Positions 33,701-48,300 of a DNA stretch of 64,000 bases are shown here, one piece after another. This DNA comes from a virus. A program made the position numbers and the translations under genes. Within the stretch, counting starts at the first letter, position 1, and each line of letters starts with the position of its first letter. Where the stretch lies: the IMG/VR virus record IMGVR_UViG_3300027969_000044, positions 62,001 through 126,000 of that record; one strand, written 5' to 3'. The notes under the pieces are model-generated. The model made no database searches. It had not been told where the DNA came from and saw only the letters and a list, made by a program, of their open reading frames with translations.

Positions 33701-36700
33701 ATACCCGGTTCTTCACCAGTTTCTAAAGGTTGGCCGTTTACGCCGTATCCCTGCCATAAGTCAGTATACTCGGCATAGATTGCTGGAAACGGAAGAACTC
33801 CAACAGCCACAGGTGTATACAATCCTGTGCCGCCACCAAATGTCAAGTAGCCGTTTGTTCCTACGTATAGTTCTGTAAACTTTGTTCCAAACATATTCCA
33901 TTCAAAGCCAATTGGGTATGGCCCTTGATAGAAGTCGTCAACGTTACCGCCAGTGTCCTGTATGATATTTTCAAAGTTACCTTCTCTACGAGGACCAATA
34001 ACAGTCTTAGTATAATAAGGACCAGTAACGTCTGTTGTTGTGCTTACAACGTTGGTAACGGTAAACACATTAAGTTGATTAGTATTAAAGTCTACTAGAT
34101 AATCAAGATTCCATGTCATTGGCGTGTTACCTAACAACACCTGTACACTAGCAGTAGATGCTGGTCTAACTCCGATATCAAATACATAATTTGATCCGTC
34201 GGCAATATATTTTCTCGATGAAATTGTTGCTGAACTTGTAGCAGGTCTTGTATAAACACTAATGCCCAACGTGTCGCTCACACGCCCTGGCAAGTTTTCT
34301 TCTGGACCGTGGCTATTGTCGGGAGTAACAAATCCGTCTCCGTCGATATTGATTCCGGCAATACTGTTATTTCTTGGATCGTCTAGAGTTCTAGCAATTC
34401 TCTTGTCAACAGTTCCACCATCAATGTATGTGTCAATGTCAAGATCAGACGGAGTAACTGAACCATCGTCTGTTGTTAATCTAAAGTCAACAATAGTATC
34501 AGTTGATAGTAATGTGCCAACATTAACAGTATTCTTTATTCCGTTACCGATGAATGTAGAAGTAGTAGCGTATATGTTAGTTGATGCTGTAGTTCCATAA
34601 TATGGATCGTCAATTCGTCTTGTAACAACAGTACCATTTACATTGTCAGTTGTGTAAATTGTAAGTTTTTGTCCAACAGCAGGAATATATGGCAATGTGT
34701 ATGACGTAGTTACATCAGACCCGTAAGTGCTATGATATCCAGCAGTTAGAGAATAATCATCCCATGTGCTAGATGCCCAGCCAGTTGTATCCCAGCCCGC
34801 AGAGTTACGGAAAGGCAAGGTGTCAACTGTTACTCCTGGATATTCTAATCCACTCATTAACATTGTTGCTGTGTTACCTGGCATGCCTGCTACTGGTTGA
34901 TAGTAGTCACGAATACGGTCAACAGCATTGTATATTGATAGATGTTTATTATATGCTACAGTAACAACATCTTTATTTTTAGGAACTACGCCTAAAATTA
35001 TCTTAGAACGCTTCTTAGTATACCCGTCAGTTTCTGTATAGTTTTCTAAGGTATATGTGTTAGGCAATACTAAAATACCATTGATTTTAACTGTAAAGTT
35101 TTCAATATTAGATTCTGGATACCAAGTAAGGTAAAATTCACGAGTACTGTCATCTCCAATGAAGGTGTCAAGAGTTCGTTTTTCTCCAATCTCATTATAA
35201 CCACTCACTCGATCAAGTTTAATATGAAGCTTGTTAGTTCTTACTTTGTTATTGGCAATTCTAGCAACTGCTCTTGCTGGTACTACGTTTACATTTCCGC
35301 CGCCAACAAATTCAACACTCGGGGCACATAAGTATCCTTGTCCAGGATTTGTAATACGAATATCAGTAACTTCACCTAGAGAAATAAATGCTTCGGCAGT
35401 TGCTCCAAACCCTGGATCGCCATAGGCACTGACAATTTTAACTTCTGGTGCTGTTCTATATCCGCTGCCACCACTGTATATCAACGCATTAGAAACTGTA
35501 AATGTATAATTGTTATACCAGTTCTTATAAGGCTGTTGTAATAGCTGAGGAGAGCCAAACGATACTACAGAGAAACTCTTAGTTTCTGTATTGTAGTAAC
35601 TAGGCATGTCAAAGTCAGTAGGAACTACTGATGTAAATTCAGATGCTGTGTAATTACTTTGGAATGTTCTTATCTTAGTATGATAAGGTTTAGTTTCGTT
35701 AATATAACTTTCATAATAACTTGTATTTTGAAGTTTATATGTTGGACGTTGATCTAACGCACCGGCATTGTGATTGATAAAGATAAAGCTAGTTTTAAAG
35801 GCCCAGTCTAAGAATTTTTGTTCTGTTAGGGCATACTTAACAGCCTTAAACCATAACTTGTTGTTATAAATTTGCAAATCATCATTTAAGATATCAACAA
35901 CTAAAGCAGAAGTAATGTACTCAAGTTCTTTTTCATTACTTTGACTGAAAGGAGTTTGGTCCCACGATGCCGCACTGTCAAATCCGTAATTGTTTGTATT
36001 GTTGTTCCACAATGTATCTAAGAATTGAATTGTTCCTTTTTCTTTGAATACAATATTGTACTCTCGATTAAATGTGCCCGGCTGATTAGACAATGCTAGC
36101 TTCTGAAGTATAATATACTTGTTATCGCCAGGATTATCAATTCTCACGTAACTACCTTCGTTTACAGAAATGATAGGTAGTTGATATGTGTATTGTAGTG
36201 TTTTAACTATAGTTCGTTGTGGCACAAATCCTGGAGCACTCCAGTCGATGTACTTCCAATAATTTGTAACATCAAAACTAGATGTCTGAACGCGAGTCCA
36301 TGTTTTAGTAGTATAATCCCACTCGTATTTGCTCCATCGATTGGCAACTGTATCATCAAGATTTACAATAACTCTATGCGGTCTTGCTGTGCCAATTAGA
36401 TTATTATAGCCGTTGCCCTTAGAAACAATACGTACACCAATAATGCTACCTGATATATCAATTATAGTTTGAACTTTTGCGCCGGTGCCGTCACCTAAGA
36501 AATTGACAACAGGGCCTTTCCATGTTATGAAATTTCCAAACTCATCTGTGCTAATTCCAGAAAATTTTCCGTAGCCAAATCCTGGATCTGTAATTTCAAT
36601 GTCACGAATTCTTCCATTCTTAAGAATGAAATTAAATTTTGCCTGACGCCAGTAACGTGTAGCAATTGCATCCTTTTCAATATTATCTTCTACTAGAACA

Positions 36701-39700
36701 TCATATTCGCCATCCGAAGCATCTGGGTATTGCTCAGACGCATAGAGTTTTTCAAAGTTATAGTTTTCTTCGTTAACCAAGTGCCGAGTAAAGATACTGT
36801 TGAGATATTCAATAAGACTACGAATTGCGCCAATGCGATCAACAAACATACTTTGGCGAGGACGAATTCCTACACCGTATTTTAATCTATCAGGCAATGC
36901 TGGATCCGGAACAGGATTTCCTAATCGGTCTCTTCCTATATAGCTGTCAATTAATTTTTGTAATAAAGGACTATCAATTGACAATGTACTTCTTGGATCA
37001 TTCTCTCTTAAAATTAACCACTCTGTATGTTTGTTAATATCGGAGCCCAGTGTATCCATCTCAACTGACAAGTGAATTCTTGAATCTTTTAGCGTAGGCT
37101 TGATGTTGGTTAACATTAACGCAGACTCTGAAATTACAGAAGCATACTTAATACCCTGTGCCTTAGGATCAACAATTAAGTTTGCAGTTTCAAAAGCACT
37201 TAATCGTCTTTCAGGATTAGAAGGCAAGTTTATTTTATTCTTAACCCAGAAATAATATACATTGGCAAAATTATTGCTTACAGGGTTGTAGACCTGTTTA
37301 ATACTGATAACACTATTGTCAGAAAACTTAGGTTGCCCGCTAACACCCTGTGCTAGCCCTTCGTTGGTATCTGCTAGTGCAGCCCATTGACTAGGCAAAT
37401 ACTTAGACTTGACCCATTCATAAATGTCCACTGTACATCCTGGGAATAGTTTGCCCCAGTTGTTTCTACGGAATTCTAAGTCACCTTGCTCATACTGGAC
37501 ATATTTGATACTACTTAGATCCCACCATAATTCGCCAACATGGTCATCTAACCAGTTTGTGTTTGTATCATTAACTGTTCCTGTAATACCTATAGAATAC
37601 ACAGCAGGGTCAAATACAGTTTTAAATTTAATTTCTTGATCAGCAATACCAGGAATACGTCCTTTGATAGGATCAATAATTTCTAAGTAGTCCAATACTT
37701 GTTCTTCTTTACTGTCAATAGTAAAGATTCGATTTACTTTTCTTACATCAACAACTGGCTCTTGAACTCTTAATTGACTCCAAGAAATATCTGATCCATT
37801 GAATACATAGACTTTACCCTTTTCAGCAGACCCCGGAGCACCAACTAGCACCGCATCATCTAGTGCCGATACTGCTAGCCCATATCCGTCGTTGTCAAGG
37901 ACTACATCGTTGTTTAAACTTTGACCAAGTACAAACTTAGTATCTAATTTATTATAAACATATACTGACCCAGATGATTCTATATTTCCAGCAAATACTG
38001 TAGTCTTACTATCAAATGTTGTTTTAGTATTAGCATTAAGAGAACGATCAAATGTTAGTCCCCTATCAATGCCTTGCCCTTGTGTACCAATAATTAAAGT
38101 ATTGTTATTGTAGGCTAGAGAAACACCAAACCTTGTATCTGTTGAAAGATTTGGTGCTTTGATTGTTTGTAATGGTACATAGTCAGTTGAACTTGCATTT
38201 AATAATACATATACATACACACATTGCATATCGGGTGCTGATATAAAAAGTGTAGCACCAGTATCGTCAATCAACACTTGTTCGCCAAAATTACCATCGT
38301 TATCGGGTGATATAATATCTTGAATTATGGAAACATTGTCACCATAATAAACATATACGTTATTACTTCCGGGGGCGCCGACAGCATAATGCACACCGTC
38401 TTTGCTAGATGTAATACTTGTACCAAACGCACTTCCGGAAGTTAGTCCAGGAGAGTAAAGAACAGTAGGCACTAGTGAAAGATTATTAAAGTCGTATACA
38501 AATACACGACCTTCTAAATTACTGTGGCCCGGAGAACCTACATATAATTTTTTGTCGCGCATACAAACAGCAGAACCAAATCTAACCGGAGCTGGAGGTC
38601 CTGAGGGATTAGTTAATGTAGTTGTTCCAGAGATTGTATTGTCACTTAAATTTAATGTAGATATCTGAACCATGCCGTTGTTAGATGCAAATCCCGGTGC
38701 TCCAACAATTATGTCTAATGTATTAGCATCGCTATCGTACACGGAGGTAGAGCAATAGCCAAATTCCGAAGTATCGGTACCACCTGTTAATGTTATAGGA
38801 ATAGATATTAATTTAACTAATTGGTTAGCATCACTTCCAAACTTTTTATAAACAACTACTTCGCCGCCGGTATATCCTACTGTAGTTTTATAGTATGGAG
38901 ATCCAACAATAACAAAGTTACCATCAGTGTTTGAAGAGATACTGTATCCGAACTGTTGATTGCGAGTAGTTAAAACTCCAACTTCAGTATTGGTAAATGT
39001 GAATCGGTCATACGCATCAATTTTTTCATACACTGACCATTGATCATTTCCATTGTTATCTACCCAAACTTTTTCTCCAAATACATAATGCTTGAGGACT
39101 TTGTTATCAGCAAGGGCGTCAAGATTTTCGTGTCTGGCAGAGTTAAACATGAAAAGCAATCCAACACTAGGAACAAACGTTGTTGACATTCCTGTTAATG
39201 TTGTGCGAACTTTAATTACATTATAATCAGATACAACTGAAACTTGATACACTCCATTAATTTCAGTACCAAATTGACTAATTGAAATTAAATCTCCTGG
39301 ATTTAAATCATGCGGAACGTCTGTTGTAATTGTTAACTCAGTTCCGGGAATTGTAAGAACTGCGTCAATAACTCTAGGAGTTAGCAATGTATAACGATAC
39401 ACATCCCAATCTTTATCATCTCGGAACCCTAACCAAATAGTGTCTCCATCATTTAATGCGCGGTTGTTAGCAATGTCAAGCAGACTAGACTTGCTAAATG
39501 CTGTTGCAGTAATGTCATCTAAGCGAACATACCCTGCTGTCGGTAGAATTGTTTCTGTTGGTAATTCATCAAGTGTTGTTGTAGAGAACGGTGCGTTGTT
39601 ATAAAACTCAGGTTTGATTAACAAATCACTTTCTGTTTTGTATAATAAAAAGTCAGTAGGATTAATAGGACGTTGACTTACAAAACTAACTATCTGAGGA

Positions 39701-42700
39701 TTCTCTTTAAATTTTTCTTCATTTAGTTCAAATTCTAAAATTTGTTCTGTGGCATAGGCGCCATAGGCACCTGTTCTAAATGCCCACTCTTCATTAAAAT
39801 CAATGCTAGTTTCTAAACTGACAAGGCTGGCCTTATCCAGTCGATTAATTGTATTACGTGTTCCTTTTTCTTTTATAAATCCTTGATAAAATTTATACTG
39901 AGTAGTTTGATCAGTAAAAATATTGTCAAGGTAAGTTCGTGGACTATACCCAATTAAATGCTGACTTAGTTTTTGTTGAGCAATATCAAAGTTATCAATA
40001 TCTGTGCTGTAAAAATCTTCAAACTGATTAATTTTTAAATCAAAGTTTGGTAATAGATCAGCAACTGGTTTATTACCTAACACTTGCCATTGTGTAAAAT
40101 TAAATGTAGATTTACCTGCTTCTGAATTAATTGCGCTATAATATGTTCCGTTGTATCTTACAACATCTCCTGCGTCATAATCTGTGTACGCAGACCAGTC
40201 AGTTATTTTTGCTTCATCATAGATAAATCCGGGACTGTTTAAACTTCCAGTCCACTCGGCAGTACGGAAACCTTTTAATTTAATTCTACGTTGACGATAG
40301 CCCGACTCAATGTCATAGATAATGTCATTAAAGTAACTAGCATTATTAAGAATAATGTTGTGCTCTTTTTGTACAATATTCAATTGGGCAAAATAAATGC
40401 CATCACGTGTGTTAACTGTTTTAATAGTAAACACATTGTCAAGACGTTGCATACTAATTTGATTGCTTGGCATAATTGTGCCGTCAGCTTTTAATATACT
40501 ATATTCATAAAAACGATTTAATATATTGTCAACAACTCCGTTGTCACTCTTAAATTTAAGAGCATTAGCAAATGGACTGATTGTAATAACACTGTCAGTA
40601 TCCCATCCTTGACTAGACCAATATAAGAATTCTTTTGAAGCATAATTCCAATCAAGAATCTGTGACAAATCTTCTTGATATTCGTCAAATACAAATCCTT
40701 GAACAGATAACCATTCAGCGTAGCCAACAATTACATCATACACTTCTTGTACTGTTTTAAAGACTGTACCATAAGGAACTAACGATGTAGCGGTTTCAAA
40801 ACTTCTTGGCTTAATAACACTTACTCCGCCGTCAACTGGTAGCTTAGATAACTGAACAAAATAATTAGAATTAAATGTAGATCCAGATGTGTGACTGGTC
40901 TTTACTCTATACCATCCATTATTATAATACACAACTTGTCCGGTTTGATAAAATCTTGCGCCAGTTGGGTTAATTGCTCCAACCTGAATAGGACGATCAA
41001 TCTCTTGGCCGCCGGATTGCCATTCTACATACGGCTCGCTCTTACCACCAACTGTAAGCGCAGAGTCAGTTGTTGTATATACTGGATTAAAAATTGTAAA
41101 ATACGGATAAGTCTTATCATATCCCTTAAGAATAAATCCATCGGTAGTACGTTGAACAATTAATCCCGAGATACTGGCAACTTGTACAGGATTTCCTTGA
41201 TTTAAAAATATCTGATAGTCTTCTGAATTTAAACTAACACCAGGATTTGATGTACTAGGATTAACAGAGTCAATAATAATTTCTAGTTTATCTTTAGATA
41301 AAAATCCGCCTGCTTTATGTAATAGTTGTAAATTTAAAGACGAAAGTTCTTCTTTAAGTTGACTAATAAAACTTTTACGTTCTTGTTTTCCTACTTCTAC
41401 AAGAATTGGACTATAGCCCGCGGCAGTGACTTTTTCGTCGTTAACCACATCGCCGTAAATTGATAAATGCGTTGGATTTAAAAATGTTCCAGTATCTGTA
41501 TAAACGTATTGTCCAGCAACAGATTTTTTCATTCGACTTACGTCAAACATTAAACTAAAATAATCTGCCGGTAATGTTGTTGCCAATAAGATCTGTACGG
41601 CAAACGGCCATAGACTATTTCTTCTCCACGCAGACTCAACTGGGCCGCCGTCACCAAACACCCAACTATCAGTTGTACGAATTGGGTTAACACCTATTGC
41701 AACATTTGCGTTATCAGGAGTTAAAAGATTTCCAGCACTATCAACTGGAATCATTTCTAACAATCCAGGACGAGAGTACATAGAGTTATATGTTTCTCCT
41801 GCCGGATCAGCAATCTTACCTTCAGATAAATCTTGCCACAACAATAAGTTATCAGATGTGTACGGAGCAGGACCATATACTTCTTGCCACCACATTGGCT
41901 GAACAGGGAACCCCAACATTTCCCACGGATGAGTATGTGGTCGATCAGTGTCAAAGAAATATCTGTAAATACCTCTCCAGTTTCCTGGAATGCGGCGATT
42001 AATTGTAAAATTCTTAGCTGTAGAATAATTATATGTTTTTGAATTATCAACATCTATAGTTTCGTTTGTCTCATAATCAAAACCATAAAAGCCAGCCCAC
42101 TTTAGAAATTCTTTTTCTAAAATTCCCATTACATCCGCATAACCGTAATTACTCTTCCTGAACACACCAGGTAGTACCGAGTTAATATCAATTAGATCTG
42201 GATTGTAATCTACTTTGATGTTGTTGTAAACACGTTTTTCAAACTCTAAAAGAATATCGTCTCGGAAGTCTCCATACGCTAGAGTTATACTTCCGTCATG
42301 TCCTTCAATAACCATTTGAGGGCCATTGGCATACGTGTCATCGAGATACATACGTGGTTCAAATTTTGGATACAATCCTAACTTAGTCGGAGTGAACGGA
42401 ACAAAACATCCTACAGTACTGGCATAATCTTTAACAGTAATTGTATCACCTTTTGTTAAGACAATGTTTAAAATTACAATAGGAAGATAAGGATCAAATG
42501 TATAATCCTTTTTATATAAAAGTTGTGTTATTTCTCCGGTGCTTACGCTTGTATGATAAACTATCACTCCTCTAGAATTTAACTTGTCTAAAGAAAATTC
42601 ACCGTTGGGCAACGAGTATTCGTTATTTCTAATATTAGAAACAGTATAATTTCTAGTAATAACATTAGCACCATACGGAAGCATATCACTATCACTATAG

Positions 42701-45330
42701 GGATAATTTCCATCGCGAGTTAAATTTACATTGTGTAAAACAACATCCAGCGCATCAGCAGGAGTATATGTTTGTGTAAGGCTAGAAGCATTTTTTAATA
42801 ATGTTAATTTAAATTGATTATATTGCCCACTAACTTTTCTTATAGATCTAACAACATCGTGCTCAGGATCACAAACAAAATAACTGGCAAAACTTAAAGG
42901 GTTTTTATTTGTGATTAAACGTGTGCCATATTGATTAAAATCTGGAATGTCTCGGATATTATTATGGCCAAAGAAATCTCCAACAAAATTGGGATGACGA
43001 TCAGCCGCAGACTTTGCGTGGTCGCTTAACTCACTTAGAGTAAATTGACCGTTAGGACCGTTTAATGGGTTATTAGTATAGCCAATAGATGTTTCATAAT
43101 ATCCTGTGTCAGTAGGAGTTGCTCCAGAATAAATCTTAAAAGTTACATTGTCGTTAACTGATAAAGAATTATTAAATGTTACAAATAATCTATCACGAGA
43201 CGGCAATACTCTATAGTCAGTTACATTAAAGGCTTTTTTATTATTAACAAATACTTCAATATTAGGAGAAATAAATCCCGGATTTCTAATAGCGGTAATT
43301 TCAACATTTTTAGTTGCTTCTTCAATTACCTGGTATTGGATAATTGGAATAACATACTCTTTTGCTTCGGTCCAAACTGTAAGATATTTTTGTTCTGTAT
43401 CGTTAACTTTTAAAAATCCAGAGTTAGTATAAACTGTAGAATTAACCTCGTTTACTAAATTTGTAAATGAGTCAGTCATATAATAGTTGTTAAACAAGTA
43501 ATATCCTTGATCAGCAACGTTTCTATATTCTAAAGGAAATCCTAGAACAGGATCACTAGCCCCAGAACCTACACTATAACCAAACATCTTTGTTCCAACA
43601 AAGTCACTGTTATAATATGTAGAATCAGAAAAACTTCTGCCTTCACTATCAAATACGTCAAACAGGGGCGCTTGGTTTAGTTTCGTTTTTTGTTGTGCTT
43701 TTACCCATGCTCCAACACCGTTAGTAATTGTATAATACCAACTTGTGCCAGCATTAGTTGCGCCATTAGTAACAACAACACTATCTTTTTCATATACTTG
43801 ACTGTCTTCAACTTCAGCAAAATGAAGTCTAAAAGTGCCATCGTTATCAATAAACTCTGCCTTGTATACCTTATCTCTAACCAACGGATCTGTGTCAGCG
43901 GCAAATATAACACGCTGACCTTGTTCAACTAAATGTTGATCAACATAATATCCTATTTGTCCTTCGGCTTCACTAAACGCATCTGTAGTAATTGTATCAA
44001 TGTGATCAACGTTTAATTGCGATTGGCTTCCAAAATTGGACAATTGAATGTTTGGTTTAAATTCAATAATAGGTCGCTTTGCTCTGTATTGTTGTGGCAA
44101 GTTAACATCAGACTTATTTGCTGTTGCTGTTGCAATTAATACATCTTGATGGAACCAACGATTATATCGTGACCACGGATTTTTATCCTTGCTTATTCTT
44201 GAAATAGTAATGTATTCAGGAACAATAGGAATAGTTAAAAAGTTATCAAACGGATACTGATCAAACGGACTAGCATCGAAGTCGTCATCAAGATAATCTG
44301 TATATGCTTCCGGTGTTTGAAGTTCAGCAATATCAATTAATCGAATAGCGGCTCCTACTCCATCAACAATAAAATCTTTGCCGCTATATTTTTCCGGAAT
44401 AACGTCACCAACAAAATGAACTTTCATTCCGTTAGTCAATACCACACCAGCATTAGTAGTGTAATTTTGTTTTCCTAAAACTTCTTTTTCAACGTTAATA
44501 ACAGTATCTTCTGTTAAGGTCTTGACAACAATTTCTCCGCCTGTTAGAATATTGTCTTCGCCTACATAATACAATTTTTTAGGAGTATCGTCGGTGATAT
44601 CAAGTATAACTTGTCCAACAGAAACACCGTTGTTAGATACAGTATCGTTATAAGCATCATCTGTGCCTTCACTACGTTTTGTTTTAATCCAGAAATTATG
44701 TGTGCTATTAACATTGAAAATGTACTTTACGCCCCTATACAATGTCAACAATGGATTTGGTGTAAGGCCGTCTGGAGTTAATACAAAGTAAGTTTTTGTC
44801 AACGGATCATCAGATACGCTGTATGTACTTGCTGTATTTTTAGCAACACCAACAACAGGAATAGTATCCGGGCCTTGCGGTACCCAATAATACTGATCAA
44901 AGTTTATAAACTTATCCCAATCAATGTGTGGGTCATAGCTGTAAAATTTTGGGCGAAATAGTCTGTCTAAATTATTAACAGGCGATCCGTCAAATGCTAA
45001 CTGATTAATTAAATCGTCATAGCTAAATGCTTTAGCAATTTTTTGATTTTTATCTTTAACAATTAATCCCGGCTCAAGTTGATATTTTTTTCTAAAAGGA
45101 AGAGCCTCAGGAATATAAAAATCTTTTGAAGGATTGTATGTTGGAGTAATTTTGCTACCAACCCAGCCGCTGATCTTTTCAATCTTAGCCGGTTGAATAA
45201 GTTGGTCTAATGTACCTGCTAAAAATTTTGTATTTTTATCTGTTCTAAAAACACCAGGAAGTAAATCTACACTACGACGATTGCCACCTGGATTGTTAAC
45301 GTCAACAACATTAATAATACTGTTACCCAT
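30763..45330 (-). CDS. Giant (4,855-residue) multidomain virion protein
   Basis: Lies right after gp6 in the position of T4 gp7/gp8. Recognisable parts in order: an N-terminal region with [18 protein letters not shown]; a cupredoxin-like sandwich near 178-270 that keeps the first His (THNFWIK) but lacks the other copper ligands; two carbohydrate-binding-module-like segments with Tyr/Trp spacing near 1,470 and 1,730 ([13 protein letters not shown]); a seven-blade FG-GAP-like propeller near 2,120-2,515 (repeats of FG.S, VGAPG, VYVY); and two GSGY/NPGQGY beta repeats near 2,930-3,350. No protease, lyase or kinase motif is evident. The size and domains suggest a baseplate-attached host-contact protein. 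Function is inferred. Confidence 0.7.
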   Translation of the reverse strand: MGNSIINVVDVNNPGGNRRSVDLLPGVFRTDKNTKFLAGTLDQLIQPAKIEKISGWVGSKITPTYNPSKDFYIPEALPFRKKYQLEPGLIVKDKNQKIAKAFSYDDLINQLAFDGSPVNNLDRLFRPKFYSYDPHIDWDKFINFDQYYWVPQGPDTIPVVGVAKNTASTYSVSDDPLTKTYFVLTPDGLTPNPLLTLYRGVKYIFNVNSTHNFWIKTKRSEGTDDAYNDTVSNNGVSVGQVILDITDDTPKKLYYVGEDNILTGGEIVVKTLTEDTVINVEKEVLGKQNYTTNAGVVLTNGMKVHFVGDVIPEKYSGKDFIVDGVGAAIRLIDIAELQTPEAYTDYLDDDFDASPFDQYPFDNFLTIPIVPEYITISRISKDKNPWSRYNRWFHQDVLIATATANKSDVNLPQQYRAKRPIIEFKPNIQLSNFGSQSQLNVDHIDTITTDAFSEAEGQIGYYVDQHLVEQGQRVIFAADTDPLVRDKVYKAEFIDNDGTFRLHFAEVEDSQVYEKDSVVVTNGATNAGTSWYYTITNGVGAWVKAQQKTKLNQAPLFDVFDSEGRSFSDSTYYNSDFVGTKMFGYSVGSGASDPVLGFPLEYRNVADQGYYLFNNYYMTDSFTNLVNEVNSTVYTNSGFLKVNDTEQKYLTVWTEAKEYVIPIIQYQVIEEATKNVEITAIRNPGFISPNIEVFVNNKKAFNVTDYRVLPSRDRLFVTFNNSLSVNDNVTFKIYSGATPTDTGYYETSIGYTNNPLNGPNGQFTLSELSDHAKSAADRHPNFVGDFFGHNNIRDIPDFNQYGTRLITNKNPLSFASYFVCDPEHDVVRSIRKVSGQYNQFKLTLLKNASSLTQTYTPADALDVVLHNVNLTRDGNYPYSDSDMLPYGANVITRNYTVSNIRNNEYSLPNGEFSLDKLNSRGVIVYHTSVSTGEITQLLYKKDYTFDPYLPIVILNIVLTKGDTITVKDYASTVGCFVPFTPTKLGLYPKFEPRMYLDDTYANGPQMVIEGHDGSITLAYGDFRDDILLEFEKRVYNNIKVDYNPDLIDINSVLPGVFRKSNYGYADVMGILEKEFLKWAGFYGFDYETNETIDVDNSKTYNYSTAKNFTINRRIPGNWRGIYRYFFDTDRPHTHPWEMLGFPVQPMWWQEVYGPAPYTSDNLLLWQDLSEGKIADPAGETYNSMYSRPGLLEMIPVDSAGNLLTPDNANVAIGVNPIRTTDSWVFGDGGPVESAWRRNSLWPFAVQILLATTLPADYFSLMFDVSRMKKSVAGQYVYTDTGTFLNPTHLSIYGDVVNDEKVTAAGYSPILVEVGKQERKSFISQLKEELSSLNLQLLHKAGGFLSKDKLEIIIDSVNPSTSNPGVSLNSEDYQIFLNQGNPVQVASISGLIVQRTTDGFILKGYDKTYPYFTIFNPVYTTTDSALTVGGKSEPYVEWQSGGQEIDRPIQVGAINPTGARFYQTGQVVYYNNGWYRVKTSHTSGSTFNSNYFVQLSKLPVDGGVSVIKPRSFETATSLVPYGTVFKTVQEVYDVIVGYAEWLSVQGFVFDEYQEDLSQILDWNYASKEFLYWSSQGWDTDSVITISPFANALKFKSDNGVVDNILNRFYEYSILKADGTIMPSNQISMQRLDNVFTIKTVNTRDGIYFAQLNIVQKEHNIILNNASYFNDIIYDIESGYRQRRIKLKGFRTAEWTGSLNSPGFIYDEAKITDWSAYTDYDAGDVVRYNGTYYSAINSEAGKSTFNFTQWQVLGNKPVADLLPNFDLKINQFEDFYSTDIDNFDIAQQKLSQHLIGYSPRTYLDNIFTDQTTQYKFYQGFIKEKGTRNTINRLDKASLVSLETSIDFNEEWAFRTGAYGAYATEQILEFELNEEKFKENPQIVSFVSQRPINPTDFLLYKTESDLLIKPEFYNNAPFSTTTLDELPTETILPTAGYVRLDDITATAFSKSSLLDIANNRALNDGDTIWLGFRDDKDWDVYRYTLLTPRVIDAVLTIPGTELTITTDVPHDLNPGDLISISQFGTEINGVYQVSVVSDYNVIKVRTTLTGMSTTFVPSVGLLFMFNSARHENLDALADNKVLKHYVFGEKVWVDNNGNDQWSVYEKIDAYDRFTFTNTEVGVLTTRNQQFGYSISSNTDGNFVIVGSPYYKTTVGYTGGEVVVYKKFGSDANQLVKLISIPITLTGGTDTSEFGYCSTSVYDSDANTLDIIVGAPGFASNNGMVQISTLNLSDNTISGTTTLTNPSGPPAPVRFGSAVCMRDKKLYVGSPGHSNLEGRVFVYDFNNLSLVPTVLYSPGLTSGSAFGTSITSSKDGVHYAVGAPGSNNVYVYYGDNVSIIQDIISPDNDGNFGEQVLIDDTGATLFISAPDMQCVYVYVLLNASSTDYVPLQTIKAPNLSTDTRFGVSLAYNNNTLIIGTQGQGIDRGLTFDRSLNANTKTTFDSKTTVFAGNIESSGSVYVYNKLDTKFVLGQSLNNDVVLDNDGYGLAVSALDDAVLVGAPGSAEKGKVYVFNGSDISWSQLRVQEPVVDVRKVNRIFTIDSKEEQVLDYLEIIDPIKGRIPGIADQEIKFKTVFDPAVYSIGITGTVNDTNTNWLDDHVGELWWDLSSIKYVQYEQGDLEFRRNNWGKLFPGCTVDIYEWVKSKYLPSQWAALADTNEGLAQGVSGQPKFSDNSVISIKQVYNPVSNNFANVYYFWVKNKINLPSNPERRLSAFETANLIVDPKAQGIKYASVISESALMLTNIKPTLKDSRIHLSVEMDTLGSDINKHTEWLILRENDPRSTLSIDSPLLQKLIDSYIGRDRLGNPVPDPALPDRLKYGVGIRPRQSMFVDRIGAIRSLIEYLNSIFTRHLVNEENYNFEKLYASEQYPDASDGEYDVLVEDNIEKDAIATRYWRQAKFNFILKNGRIRDIEITDPGFGYGKFSGISTDEFGNFITWKGPVVNFLGDGTGAKVQTIIDISGSIIGVRIVSKGNGYNNLIGTARPHRVIVNLDDTVANRWSKYEWDYTTKTWTRVQTSSFDVTNYWKYIDWSAPGFVPQRTIVKTLQYTYQLPIISVNEGSYVRIDNPGDNKYIILQKLALSNQPGTFNREYNIVFKEKGTIQFLDTLWNNNTNNYGFDSAASWDQTPFSQSNEKELEYITSALVVDILNDDLQIYNNKLWFKAVKYALTEQKFLDWAFKTSFIFINHNAGALDQRPTYKLQNTSYYESYINETKPYHTKIRTFQSNYTASEFTSVVPTDFDMPSYYNTETKSFSVVSFGSPQLLQQPYKNWYNNYTFTVSNALIYSGGSGYRTAPEVKIVSAYGDPGFGATAEAFISLGEVTDIRITNPGQGYLCAPSVEFVGGGNVNVVPARAVARIANNKVRTNKLHIKLDRVSGYNEIGEKRTLDTFIGDDSTREFYLTWYPESNIENFTVKINGILVLPNTYTLENYTETDGYTKKRSKIILGVVPKNKDVVTVAYNKHLSIYNAVDRIRDYYQPVAGMPGNTATMLMSGLEYPGVTVDTLPFRNSAGWDTTGWASSTWDDYSLTAGYHSTYGSDVTTSYTLPYIPAVGQKLTIYTTDNVNGTVVTRRIDDPYYGTTASTNIYATTSTFIGNGIKNTVNVGTLLSTDTIVDFRLTTDDGSVTPSDLDIDTYIDGGTVDKRIARTLDDPRNNSIAGINIDGDGFVTPDNSHGPEENLPGRVSDTLGISVYTRPATSSATISSRKYIADGSNYVFDIGVRPASTASVQVLLGNTPMTWNLDYLVDFNTNQLNVFTVTNVVSTTTDVTGPYYTKTVIGPRREGNFENIIQDTGGNVDDFYQGPYPIGFEWNMFGTKFTELYVGTNGYLTFGGGTGLYTPVAVGVLPFPAIYAEYTDLWQGYGVNGQPLETGEEPGIFRATGTIGNFKYWRMRFQGSHYVKRNDTPTIPAYDYECTLYSDGTNQYVETIYETLFTGPGTGSDIGSVFGIANAGTIGNPGAGVIVSPSQIANNTSHVFYSTKNGGDWKYAGKGSFDPFKPQGLVQTISTSTPQVLSITSVGVGGTRMLESSSVTITGRELSFTEFEFESEYTTIQSEYVTLNGVSITNYIKKTSKNRGRIVIELPNELSIGDVLQVWFFAAPVKAFNEVNEQVFANLSNKERIFKLEPAPGKLAPLHNQAIVTYDGRRLLPPDIVYYVVANNQKTYPVIRGIDYGTVSANDVEVYVNGVKRFVGKDYQFREIKGTISFKAGKIVNGDAIAIVILAGHEYEINETANGTYLTLMRNVEQTGNDTLRVTTYNNHDGLGIRKERFSGNSSGRYLLSRAALNTDYVWVELNGRPLINEEDYKLDSDRMTVRLNVSLAETDDVVITSFDYGSHDLIGFRMFYDNFGRTHYKRLSGANVTELIADLNPSDESISVLDADKLTPPDLVNRIPGVILVDGERIEFYQMIGNRLTQLKRGALGTGIKDQHVAGSSVLDQGINQTIRIKDTPKTINISTTVTSTTSSFDVVSSPEIPDSSVTVSTTTFTSVVTRSYIDQGAILDYTFDLVNAVNYTTFLSFNSDTNYLWAGNNPTAGEVKWLAISEDSIGNKPRANTSWFTRLQTQVANRTSGTISLVAGPVVFDVNALYNGYKKEYETAFGIPLFGPRFVKNSQGTTSTVWYINVTATINPGYTFVPGSAVKLLWQNVSDAYVLNVPRTVVTTKLIPGKRQVTTSTQISTTGTSIWELTGIPFSGSENDLSRQASVYYQGRMLKHSLSEMRKQGTLTYDSGEVTSQGVFGDPIVSDEYRIKRYNDRYFLELFVPLDPTFIDNTGVSKQMESIVRVVYRGTEIWYDISSDKSLVDQTTEQVRFLRASPARLPDKYLYGQNTDSQPVLVTELGDTIDTESGEPFVGE

Positions 45331-45333
45331 TTA

Positions 45334-48300
45334 TTATACCCCTGAAGCAGTTGTTACGATTGGAGTTGAAAGTCCAAGTGCGCTTGATGTTATAGCATCA
45401 ATAATTTCAATGTTGTCAACCGTTGCGGCATTAACAAATAGTTCGTTTGATTGGCATGACACTTCTAACAAACTTCCAAAAGAAGAATTAGATTTTGGTA
45501 CAATTACAAAGTTTGTGATGTCTGGTGTTAATGAGTTCATTACGTAAGTTGAAAGTTCGCTAAAATAGAAAGGCTGGCCAAAGTCCCAATTTTCAATAGC
45601 AAAGAAATTTTGTATTGCTGTAAAAATTCTAGACTTAAGATCGTTATCACTAACATTATAAGAGCTATTTCTAACTGCTTTAAAAGTTGCCTGTAATGAT
45701 AACGGTGCGTTTGAACCAAATAAAGGTTTGTACTTAATAGGTTGGAAAATAATTGTGTCGCTAATAGCCTTAATCTGTTCAAGAGCAGGAGAATAGTTTT
45801 CTTCTAAACTACTGCTAGTTGGAGGTGTTGGTTCTGTTCCAGCACCCGATACTAACCAATTTCTGTAGGAGGTGTCATATGTCTTAGTCAACATAAAAAT
45901 GTCAATTAAGTTTGTCTTGCTAGGATCTAATCTACGATCGTCGCCGCTATTATGCTGATAATGGAATTTTAATCTATTGCGGCCTACAAATGCTAGATAG
46001 TTTGTTGCTAGTTCAAATGTATTTGTAACAGCAGACCATTTCTTAATAACATTAACGTCTGAATTATAAAAATAATATACAAGGCTAGAGTCAAATTCTG
46101 TCACAACATCTTCATTGGGATAAGCTACCACTGTGTCTTCAGCAGGGTCAACTGGCATGTATTTCAAACCGTCATCTGACAATTTAAAATAAACAAAGTG
46201 ATCTTTATATCCAGTATCTGCCGAAATAGCATCAGGCGCAACAATAGCAGTAAAGCTATCGGGGTCGTCTAATTGGCCATCATTTTGAGCATCATAAAAA
46301 CTAACTTTAACTTTTCTAGGATCTTGATAGCCATCTGGCTCAACTACTAAATCGTCAATTTCCCAAGCCAAATCAACTCCTAACGCAGAGTTAGAAGTAT
46401 TACTACTGTTAATTCCCAACACGTTAATTTGATCTTTAATAACTTGTGAATTTACAAAGTCGTAATTTTTTTGACTCTTGTCAAAAAAGAACGAAGTTTC
46501 TTGTTCACTTTCAAACAGATATTCTGTTTTTCTATAATACACTTTGTAGCTCTTTCCTGTCCATTCAAACGCAATTAACCAACTAGAGTCTAGATTCTGC
46601 GATGATGTATCTGCCTGATATAACAATGAGAAAGGGCTGTACAAATCTACGTCTGTTTCAGAAATAATAAACCACTGCCTTGTTTCTCTATCAAAACTTA
46701 ATCCAAAGTTTCTATAAGATACACATAGGTTAACAATTGCAGTTTCTAAACTGTATGACCAAACGTTAACAAGTTTTGGAATAATTTTAGTAGGGACTGC
46801 GCCAGTAGGAATTGCGTTACTTAAAATAACTGGTCCAGTTCCGTCAATTAATTTTCCGTTGCCGCCGTTTGCGCCATCACCGATTACATTAACTACTTTG
46901 GCCCAAATATATTTTGTAGCACCTGGGATATTAGCAGAATCTAATACAATCTTTCCGTTGTAAAAACTACGTGGATAAGTTTTTGTGGGATCAGCTAAGT
47001 CTTTCTTGTCGGAAGCAACAAATTTAACTAACGATCCAGCCGTTACATACTGTAAACTATTTCCACTGAAATATCCTGTTTGCTGAGCTTTTTTACTAAT
47101 AGAATCTTGAAAATATCCAGTAGTTTGATTTGTACTCTTTGTTACTAGATTCCATTCTGTTCCCAATACTGTAGCATCGGGGCGTGGCCATTCTTGATAA
47201 TAGAAATTTCTCAGTCCGCTTGATGCGACTACTGTAGCGAGGTCACCCTTTAATACGCCATAAATTTCATTGCGACTAGTAAAAGTAAATTCAATATTTT
47301 CTTGTGTATTAGTTTTGTACAAGATTCCATCAGTACCAAAAATATTTGTACTAGAATACTTGCCGCTAACATCACTTAACTCGTAATACTTACTAATACC
47401 ACTTGAGGTTCTGTTGATACTTTTAACCTTAAGAATATCTGTACCAGCACTTAACGGACTAATATTGTAATCTTCAGCAGTAATCATGCGATTCTGCGTA
47501 TAGTATGTTTGTGGTGCTTTTAGTTTAATGTCAGCACTTGACTCTGCTCCGCTACTATTGCTTACAGTATATTGTAAACTTAGCGTTAACGTTAATATAT
47601 GAGTCTGACCAATTTTATTTTGATAAGGAACACTAATTTGTATGCCGCGCATTTGGTCAGGTTTAATAACGTAGTTCAACCCGTTGCTCTGACGATAGAA
47701 CAAACGGAACGCTCCTTTTGGAAGATTTCCAAAGTTGCCATCAGCAAAGTTCAAATCAATTTGATCACTTTCTCTAGAAATAACCGCATATATGTTTCTA
47801 CTTGAAGAATCTAAACTATTGTAAATTACGTTGTTGCCAGTTAAGCTAGGAACTTTTTCCCATTTAGTTGAATGAGTTCCGTTAGCATCTAACTGCCATA
47901 ACCAAACATCATCATCGTTAATATCATTAACGTTAACAGCAACAATTTCATTTTCAGTTGGTGTTGAGATATCAAAAGAACTGGCCTTTAATGTACCCTG
48001 ACGGAAGCTAACAAAGAAGCCAGTATTTTGACTTCCGCTTCCTCTGCTGTCATTTTTAAATAACATGTTAAATTGACTTGCTGGGCGAGGTGTATCTTCA
48101 TATACATAACTCTTACCCGAGAATGTGCTACTAACAATTTCAAAAGGCATGTTTGTTCCGTCGATTGCTTTGTTGTATGAAAAGACTGGAACATCGGGAT
48201 TGTTGGAATTAATAGTGTATTGTTCTGTATTAATACCGTCAATTACAGCACGGTCGTTTGGGCGGCCAAATGTAAAATTGCCGGGCATAGCAGAATTAAG

